Shown piece by piece: positions 59,201-64,000 of a stretch of DNA of 64,000 nucleotides (its first letter is position 1; every line of letters starts with the position of its first letter). Both the position numbers and the translations under genes were made by a program. This DNA is from Rhinopomastus cyanomelas (taxonomy: Eukaryota; Chordata; Aves; Bucerotiformes; Rhinopomastidae). The notes below the pieces were generated by a model. It was not told the DNA's origin and did no database searches. It worked only from the letters and a program-made list of their open reading frames with translations. The DNA lies in NCBI GenBank assembly GCA_013400115.1, contig VXBP01002421.1, positions 372,001-436,000 on the forward strand, in the 5' to 3' direction.

Positions 59201-61595
59201 TGATTTCACACTGTCTGTAAAGCACTTAGCACATCCTGTCTACATTGCGACAGTCAGGACATTCAGTTCCTGGAAAGACTTTGGACAAGGATTCCTCCAT
59301 TCTGTCTCTACTAGAGATTCCAAGAACTCAAGGAGGTTGGGTCATTAAGGTATTACAAAGCTGACTGGAAGCTTTCCTCTTGACCTCTTACGGGGGGTAT
59401 TTAAACTTCTGTTTTGAAGAGTGTTTCTAGTAAGTCTAAAAAAGGGGGTTAAAAAAACCCCTCAAGCCCTAAAGAGTTCTAGTTACATTGCTCTTGACTG
59501 TCATAATCTCTGTCTGTGACATTCTAAGGTGATCCCAGCCTCCTGTGGAAAAGTCTTAGGGTTCTGCAACCAGTGTTGGAAATCACATTGCGCATCACAG
59601 ATGATCTTAAATTCATCGGGACGGGAAATCAGTGCTCTGATAGTACACTCAGGACAGTGTGAAAAAAGAAGCAAATCATTTAGCCAAACCTTTTTTTATA
59701 ACCAGCGTAGTTCCAGCAGACCTCTTTAGCTGCAATATAGTATCTCCTCTCGTTTCCTTTGCTGCGCAGGTAGTGTTCCGCAATGTTGTCTGGGTTACGC
59801 CGTTCGTTGATGTTCACTTTTGGGTCTGTCATGTACGGGTCCTCAAAGCTCACGTAATGGTATTCGTATTCACCACCTGATGTTTCCTCACTGTAAAATC
59901 CTTCTGCAACGTATTCATAGCCTCCATCTTCCTGGGGAAGCGCAATTGTAATTGATGGCTTAAACTGCCGTGGAGTCAGCGTGTAATTTAGGGACTCTTC
60001 ATGCCTGGCTCTACTAGGATCCACCGTACGGTTGGCCTCACCGGGTGTCAGTGTGTTGTTAGTGCAACACGGTAGTGTTGTGTGGTTGGTCTCACCTGGC
60101 AACAGTATGCGGCCAAACCCTGCCATAGGATGACTGGGTTTTAGGGGCTTTCTACTCCTTGGACTCAGAAAATTAGTTTCTGGATATTCCTTCTTTTTCC
60201 TTCGGATCTTGATGAAGGATCCAGATGTACTCAAAGTATCATTCTTGCTGTTCTTTCCTTTCAAAGGAATGTAGCTCCCTTTCTGTTTTTCTCCTGTTAG
60301 GTGTGAAAACGCTTGATACTGCTTCACATGCTGCTGATCTATGAATGCTGTACAATTTCTGCCACGACAACTTAATTTACCACCAACTGATTTGCCTAAA
60401 TTCGCCTCTAGCCTCAGAGTGTCCTTTGCAGACACCAAATTCCATTCCTCATCTGTCATTTTAGATGGATATTTCCCAGACCTGGGCAACGATGCTTCTA
60501 GGAAGTTATTTGCTAGTGCAAGGTTAGAATTGCGCAGCGCGTGATCTAAAGAAAAGCGCGTGTCTGCCTGTTTCTCTTTAGATAGCTTGAGTTCAGAAGG
60601 GCTGGACGTATTAGACTCGTGTCCTACAATGAGGTCCAAAGCAACCGTCAGGTTAACTGCATGAGCGGCATTTTCCACCTGGGTTTCCTCCTCTTCCAAT
60701 TCATCATCATAATCACTGGGAAGCTGACTGCTTCCAACTATGTCTGCGTTGGATGCGCTCTCTGCATGATGCACAGAATGAGAGGCACTTGTCTTCTCAG
60801 AAATTGAGACATTTTTATTTCGCACATGATTTAGAAGGGCACTCATTTTTTGGACGGCATAAAACTTAACGGCCAATGAGTTTCGCTTTTTTCTTTCATG
60901 GTTAGTGTTGTGGATTCCTCTTCCTGTGCTTTCCTCTTCATGCCTTTCTGAAAAAAGTGTACTGTCCTGTTTATCAGTTGGAAGCTCCTCTGCAACATTC
61001 ACTTGGCTTTCCCCGACGCTCAGCACGTGTTCACCTGCAGGCATGTTACCACTACCTGTTTGATAATTGCTCTGGCTTCTATTCTCAAATACCAAGTCAT
61101 CACTCGTGCTAGCTAAAAATAAGTCCTCTTCTGCTGTGACAGGTGTGTGATTTGACTGGGATGTTTGAGCCTTGACTTGGGGAAGAGAAGTGATATGAGT
61201 TTCTAAGAAGTTAGAGGTGTTTGTGGATTCATCACTATTTATAGCTGTCACACCCAAGTCAGCTGCTGCCTCAGAACTGACAGCGGCATCAGTGTCTTTG
61301 TACTGTTGCCAGGCCAGTGCTGTAAGGTTTTGTGTTTCTTCGTTGCCTGCTCCGTTCCTTGAGCTTCGGATGGAGTAAAAAGATGCCAGGTAATCCTGAT
61401 AATCCAAATCCTCCTTATTTTCTTCTTGCACTTCCTCATCCGAGACAGAAACAGCCTTTTTATCAGTCTTGGCATAACTAAAATCCACAACGTCAAATGC
61501 ATAATCTTCCTCATCGTCGCATCTGGCATCCCTGAATCTCAGCCTCATGCCATGTCTCATCTCTGGGGCACCCCAGGATGCTAAAAGCCAAGTAC
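41100..61595 (-). CDS. F5: F5 (coagulation factor V), 3' half: end of A2, B, A3, C1, C2
   Basis: Secreted plasma cofactor of factor Xa in prothrombinase. Thirteen exons, equivalent to human 13-25, give 1267 residues in one frame: 61595-59690, 57205-57040, 55892-55656, 52853-52646, 51832-51653, 49588-49472, 48802-48731, 48058-47964, 46169-46014, 44565-44421, 44261-44113, 42181-41999, 41288-41100. The order is the end of A2, an acidic linker, B domain, A3 (LHAHGLLYEKSSEG, HVVHFHGQ) and two discoidin-type C domains, each closed by a Cys pair (ECRIPMG...LLGCEV and GCSLPLGM...LYGCDF). Thrombin-type sites are kept at SIR/SSRN (61366) and YLR/SKGN (59764). The B domain is about 534 residues against 836 in human. 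The 5' half (A1, most of A2) lies right of the window. No frame break; apparently functional. Confidence 0.98.
41999..42181 (-). CDS. F5: F5 exon 24-equivalent (C2)
   Basis: 183 nt, 61 codons, acceptor CAATTGTAG, donor GTACCA. Reads LNNNQQWLQIDLLTIKKITA and TQGVKSMTSE, the C2 core. Confidence 0.96.
42451..42540 (+). repeat. CR1 3'-end remnant, + oriented
   Basis: GACCTAGTTAGGGATGTTCC, ACTCGATGGATCTTTGAAGG and CATTCTATCC in F5 intron 23. Confidence 0.75.
42752..43935 (-). repeat. cluster of reverse CR1 pieces around an assembly gap
   Basis: At least five reverse CR1 segments in series: 42752-43100 (3' part), 43120-43310 (RT region; - strand reads LDLRKAF-type sequence), 43316-43351 plus 43444-43520 (either side of the gap), 43521-43590 (tail), 43608-43700 (tail, second subfamily) and 43700-43935 (RT region; - strand SVGPDEMHPRV-like). 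All lie in F5 intron 23. Confidence 0.85.
43352..43443. other. assembly gap (92 N)
   Basis: Run of N between CR1 tail sequence on the left and CR1 RT-region sequence on the right. True length and content are unknown. Confidence 0.99.
44113..44261 (-). CDS. F5: F5 exon 23-equivalent (start of C2)
   Basis: 149 nt, acceptor TTCAACAG, donor GTAACA. Reads GCSLPLGMENGKIKNAQITA and the first membrane spike SSAKTSWFYTWDPSF. Confidence 0.96.
44421..44565 (-). CDS. F5: F5 exon 22-equivalent (end of C1)
   Basis: 145 nt, acceptor TTTAATAG, donor GTAAGA. Reads FEGNSDAYAIKENVIDPPII and RPTLRMELLGCEVD, closing C1. Confidence 0.96.
44880..45530 (-). repeat. CR1 LINE, 3' part
   Basis: Reverse CR1 in F5 intron 21: tail-proximal ATCATCGAAGTTGGAAGG, then - strand ERELGVVVDSKLTMSQQCVL and LVRPHLEYCAQFW. 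Confidence 0.92.
46014..46169 (-). CDS. F5: F5 exon 21-equivalent (C1)
   Basis: 156 nt, 52 codons, acceptor TTTCTAG. Reads VDFQRQVLLTGIQTQGAK and FSIVYSKDKRKWSTFKGDS. The donor GTCTGT is weak but gives the only in-phase join. Confidence 0.94.
47431..47944 (+). mobile_element. candidate solo LTR, ERVL-like
   Basis: 514-bp segment in F5 intron 20 starting TGTGAGAAA and ending TTTCTAACA, inverted ends that match at 8 of 9 positions. AATAAA at 47883-47888 lies about 56 bp before the end, as in an R/U5 region. No matching target duplication was found (GCTAA and CACGT flank it). It ends 19 bp from the F5 exon donor. Confidence 0.45.
47964..48058 (-). CDS. F5: F5 exon 20-equivalent (C1)
   Basis: 95 nt, acceptor TTGCCTAG, donor GTATGA. 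Reads DYWEPKLARLNNSGTYNAWS and ends PWIQ. The donor lies 19 bp from an LTR-like segment. Confidence 0.95.
48594..48640 (+). repeat. CR1 terminal remnant, + oriented
   Basis: TTGGACTAGATGATCTTTCG then TAATGATTCTATGA in F5 intron 19. Confidence 0.8.
48731..48802 (-). CDS. F5: F5 exon 19-equivalent (A3/C1 junction)
   Basis: 72 nt, acceptor CCTTTAG, donor GTGAGT. Reads CRIPMGLASGVILDSQIDAS. Confidence 0.95.
49080..49262 (+). repeat. CR1 LINE 3' end, + oriented
   Basis: AGAATAGACTGCCCAAAGAG, TCTCTGGAGGTGTTCAAGGC and tail GCCATTGTATGA in F5 intron 18. Confidence 0.8.
49472..49588 (-). CDS. F5: F5 exon 18-equivalent (A3)
   Basis: 117 nt, acceptor TTTTCAAG, donor GTATGG. Reads SFRTIEMKPQNPGWWLLDTE and AGMQASYLVIEK. 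Confidence 0.96.
49590..51020. other. F5 intron 17, no further feature seen
   Basis: Apart from the CR1 that starts near 51025, no repeat or exon is recognised. The frame 50424-50777 on the - strand has no known homology. Confidence 0.5.
51025..51567 (+). repeat. CR1 LINE 3' part, + oriented
   Basis: ACTCAGCACTGAGGCTACAC, AGAGAAGTGCAACAAG, GACTGAGATAAGACCTTACT and tail AATGATTTGATGA. Confidence 0.88.
51653..51832 (-). CDS. F5: F5 exon 17-equivalent (A3)
   Basis: 180 nt, acceptor TGTTTCAG, donor GTAAGT. Reads INGITYNLQGLKMYEGELVR and the HVVHFHGQ motif, whose His residues are in the cupredoxin-type metal site of A3. Confidence 0.97.
52646..52853 (-). CDS. F5: F5 exon 16-equivalent (A3)
   Basis: 208 nt, acceptor CATTCTAG, donor GTACTT. 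Reads EKDIHSGLIGPILICQKGTF and LLFMVFDEEKSWYF. Confidence 0.97.
53125..53262 (+). repeat. old CR1 3' remnant, + oriented
   Basis: Diverged: AAATGCTCAAAACCCAACTG, CTGACCCTGCTTGAGTAGGG, GTGATCTCTTCCAG, TTTCTGTA. Confidence 0.6.
53300..54300 (-). repeat. CR1 LINE, ~1 kb, with telomere-like insertion
   Basis: Reverse CR1 in F5 intron 15 from the 3' region to the RT C-terminus (- strand LFNIFVNDLDEGLEST, KFADDTKLGG). The extreme 3' tail is absent. CCCTAACCCTAACCCTA lies at 53494-53510 where CR1 normally has CCCCTTGTCCTGTCATT. Confidence 0.92.
53494..53510 (+). repeat. interstitial telomere-type repeat
   Basis: CCCTAACCCTAACCCTA, 17 bp or 2.8 units of the vertebrate telomere repeat, inside a CR1. 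Confidence 0.9.
54301..55624 (+). repeat. CR1 LINE, + oriented, split by a reverse CR1 piece
   Basis: + strand RT region (GTAGACTTCAGTAAAGCATT, VDFSKAF motif) through to the C-terminus and 3' tail (AATGATTCTGTGATTC), interrupted at 55081-55238. It ends about 30 bp before the F5 exon 15-equivalent donor region. Confidence 0.9.
55081..55238 (-). repeat. reverse CR1 segment inserted in + CR1
   Basis: 158 bp about 95% identical by eye to 53541-53700, starting TCCATCCTCCTAACACCCAC. It lacks the CR1 3' terminus. The + oriented CR1 resumes after it. Confidence 0.85.
55656..55892 (-). CDS. F5: F5 exon 15-equivalent (A3)
   Basis: 237 nt, 79 codons. The acceptor is an AAG after a TTG repeat; the donor is GTAAGA. 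Reads VHFKNLASRPYSLHAHGLLY and YVWYANRRSGPAQPGAACRS. Confidence 0.97.
57040..57205 (-). CDS. F5: F5 exon 14-equivalent (start of A3)
   Basis: 166 nt, acceptor CTTTCAG, donor GTAGGT. It completes a Ser codon split with the B-domain exon, then reads to EYTEHLGILGPVIQAEVDDV. Confidence 0.95.
57955..58625 (-). repeat. CR1 LINE, 3' part, second subfamily
   Basis: Reverse CR1 in F5 intron 13 (tail CCGAATTATTGAGGCTGG; - strand RLDVRKPVLLERVIRHWNGL). Same subfamily as the nested piece at 29.9 kb. Confidence 0.9.
58626..59689. other. F5 intron 13, no feature seen
   Basis: A/T-rich unique sequence with no recognisable repeat or exon. Confidence 0.5.
59690..61595 (-). CDS. F5: F5 exon 13-equivalent (A2 end, B domain, A3 linker)
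   Basis: 1906 nt with no stop codon, acceptor TTGCAG (ends at 61596), weak donor GTTTGG. It opens with (G)TWLLAS, the end of A2. An acidic linker leads to the thrombin-type site SIR/SSRN. The B domain follows, with many N-glycosylation sites, a basic block SFIKIRRKKKEYPETNFLSP (about 60135-60222) and an acidic block EYEYHYVSFEDPY (about 59810-59930), ending YLR/SKGN. Human exon 13 is about 2.8 kb; the difference is mostly the missing array of nine-residue repeats. Only a decayed TLTPGEAN/TLTPRQF-like stretch remains there. Confidence 0.96.
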
Positions 61596-62775
61596 CTGCA
61601 ATTGAAACAAAGGGGTTTTTCTAATATGCAGTAACTAACTGCTATGCTCATCATGTAAAGTGGTCACAGCAAGTTGCTGGGTTTATTTCTACAGCACTTG
61701 CTATAGAAGACAGTTAATCCTAATCAGGTATTTTATTGCAATGAAAAAGAATTACTAAATGGAAAAAACACCATATCTAAAAACATAAATAGCTCCAGCT
61801 TGCAGATCACAGATTAAGCTGTACCTAGAACCCAAGTCCAAACAACCCCTGAAAGAGATGGACAAGAAAAAGAAAGAAATGAAAAGGATTCTGTGTTTGG
61901 ATCTAAATCTAAGATTATGATGTTTTGAGACAGCATTTGAATTTGGTCCTGTCTGTAGTGCTCTACCAACACATTCTGAGAGGATGTTGACAAACATCTG
62001 ACAAACACAGTCTTTTAAAAGCTCTTGAATGCATAAAGCATGGCCTTTAATAAAGTAACTTGAGTTTCCAAGAGGTGTGAGACTTGGACACTTGTTTTGT
62101 GAGACTGGACACAAAACATTAAGATGCCAATCTGAGGCATCTCAGATTATTAACTTAATGGATTTAATAATTCGTACAAAATCTAGACAGAAGGCAAGTT
62201 CTCCATTTGAAACTAGGAAATGAAGAGAACAAAATTTAATGTTTCCCTAACTATCATCAAATCAAGTTCTTTGCTTGTTACACCTTGGTTTTGGAATGAT
62301 CATAAATTGCAGAACGAAGAGAATTAACAGATCTTGAGAAAAATTGGCCTCTTTTTATTTAAAAGGTCACATACAATTTTTCTGAATTTACAGGAGCGTG
62401 AAGCAACCTGAATAGCTTTCCTGGTTTCTAACCACAGCAGATTTACAAAAGAAAGCATGCCCCCGCAGGAAAGAACAGATCACACCAAAAAATTAATCAA
62501 AAGTACAACTTCATTACTTGAGAGATTTCCTGATGGAGTTTTAATGATTCTCTAGTCTTGAACAATAAGAACTACTTAATGTACAATGCAGTTTTAATTT
62601 ATAAGGTCTTGATGCTCTATGATCTCGGAAAACAAGCTTTGAAGATACAAAGAATTCACTACATAAATAGATAAAAGACACAAAAACTCTCTGGCATTTA
62701 AAATAGGACAGGGATTCACAAATCCTGTGGGATTTTAGGATGATGACTAAACACAGAGAGCTTTAAATAAGCAAG
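61596..62775 (-). other. F5 intron 12, 3' part
   Basis: A/T-rich intronic sequence. I searched it and 63656-64000 for the A2 exon that should precede TWLLAS and found none, so that exon lies beyond the window. Confidence 0.6.
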
Positions 62776-63655
62776 AATCATAGAGTTATAGAATCATTAG
62801 GAATTGGAAAGGACCTCAAAAGATGATCTAGTCCAATCCCCCTGACACACCAGGATCACCTAGACCAAGTCACACAGGAACACATCCAGGTAGGTTTTAA
62901 ATGTCTCCAGTGAAGGAGAATCTGCAACAACCCTGGACAGCCTGTTCCAGTGCTCTGTCACCCTAACTGTCAAATATTTATAGACATTAACGAGGTCTTA
63001 CCCCTCAGTCTCCTTTTCTGCAAGCTAAAGGGACCCAGCTCCCTCAGCCTCTCCTCGTTGCTCTAGGCTGGACTCCCTCCAGCAGCTCCACATCCCTCTA
63101 GAACTGAGGGGCCCAGAACTGGACACAAAACTCCAGATGTGGTCTCACCAGGGCAGAGTAGAGGGGGAGAAGAACCTCTCTCGATCTGCTAACCACCCCT
63201 CTTCTGATCCACCCCAGGATGCTGTCAGCCTTCTTGGTCACAAGAGCACACTGCTGGCTCATGGTCATCCTGCTGTCCACCAGAACCCCCAGGTCCCACT
63301 CTCCTACACTGCTCTCCAACAGGTCAGTCCCCAGCCTATACTGGTACCTAGGGTTGCTCTTGCCCAGATGCAAGACTCTGCACTTACCCTTGTTATACTT
63401 CATTAAACGTCTCTCAGCCCAGCTCTCCAGCCTGTCCGGGTCTTGCTGAATGGCAGCACAGCCTGCAGGGGTGTCGGCGACACCACTTTGTGTCATCAGC
63501 AAACTTGCTGACAGTGCACCCTAATCCCTCATCCAAGTCATTAATAGATTGAACAGGATTTGTCCCAGCACCGACCCCTGGGGCACTCCCCTAGATACAG
63601 GCCTCCAACTAGACTCTGTCCCATTGACCACTACTCTGTCTCTGTCCTTTTACAA
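62776..63655 (-). repeat. CR1 LINE, 3' part with internal deletion
   Basis: Reverse CR1: tail GAATCATAGAGTTATAGAATC at the left, then - strand LVRPHLEFCVQFWAPQF, ERRLMKYNKGKCRVLHLGKS and finally the RT C-terminal region. Confidence 0.92.
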
Positions 63656-64000
63656 GTAATTCTTAGTGTAGACTAAATGGATTCTAGTGTCACCTTTCCA
63701 GGATCTGGTATGAATCCTAGTTCAGCACTGGAGATGTACACTGATGGACTGACGATATGATTCAGTCAAGCAGACTTGATTGCTGCTAAATGACCACAAG
63801 CCTAAGGTGACGTGTAGCCACTTGGTCCATTAATGAGTACCATACTCTGACAGTCTTGGCCTGTTTTAGCTAACTCAGCATGGACAAGTATTTGGCTGAG
63901 TTTTGAATCATACAGTGGAGTTGATACTAGATTATGTCCAAGGAAAATCTTAGAATTGCCCTAAAATGATCATTTCTAACCATAATACTAATTGTGAAAT

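Noticed and set aside
63098..63502. 134-codon - strand frame as a gene
   Set aside because: CR1 RT C-terminal region (YNKGKCRVLHLGKS).
63656..64000. A further F5 exon (end of A2) at the right edge
   Set aside because: No - strand frame here resembles A2 sequence and no good acceptor-donor pair is seen.
1..64000. tRNA, rRNA, CRISPR arrays, operons
   Set aside because: None seen. The repeats present are dispersed CR1/LTR copies, not regularly spaced arrays, and the genes are intron-containing vertebrate genes.

Overview
This is vertebrate nuclear DNA, almost certainly from a bird. Multi-exon genes with GT-AG introns are separated by dozens of CR1 LINE fragments, most 5'-truncated and ending in the ATTCTATGATTCTATGA-type 3' tail typical of avian CR1. 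There are also a few solo-LTR-like elements and two CpG islands. The species cannot be named from this sequence. Exons were identified by recognising conserved protein sequence and checking splice sites and reading-frame phase by eye.

Gene order, left to right: the last coding exon of BLZF1 (golgin-45, + strand, 13-198); CCDC181 (- strand, complete CDS in five exons, 3163-8820, 521 codons); SLC19A2 (thiamine transporter 1, - strand, complete CDS in six exons, 17883-29283, 489 codons); and the 3' half of F5 (coagulation factor V, - strand, exons equivalent to human 13-25, 41100-61595, 1267 codons). The order and orientation BLZF1> <CCDC181 <SLC19A2 <F5 match human 1q24.2, which supports the calls independently. 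BLZF1 and CCDC181 are tail to tail, and a 409-bp solo LTR with a perfect 6-bp target duplication lies between their ends.

Regulatory regions: a CpG island at about 11440-12060 is the likely CCDC181 promoter and carries three RFX X-box-like motifs, as expected for a ciliary/flagellar gene. A second island at about 29040-29560 covers SLC19A2 exon 1 and its promoter (two CCAAT boxes and a CACGTG E-box). Between SLC19A2 and F5 (29.6-39.8 kb) I see no gene, only CR1 pieces, two related LTR-like repeats and a short tandem repeat. The F5 introns hold the densest CR1 clusters, including an assembly gap (43352-43443).

The genes do not form a pathway: Golgi tethering, flagellar microtubule binding, thiamine import and blood clotting are neighbours by ancestry. 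I found no convincing new biological system. The best leads are the reduced F5 B domain that keeps its basic and acidic inhibitory segments, changed membrane-contact residues and a longer tail in F5, a frame-preserving 111-nt intron in SLC19A2, the X-box cluster, and several repeat structures that ordinary retrotransposition does not explain.
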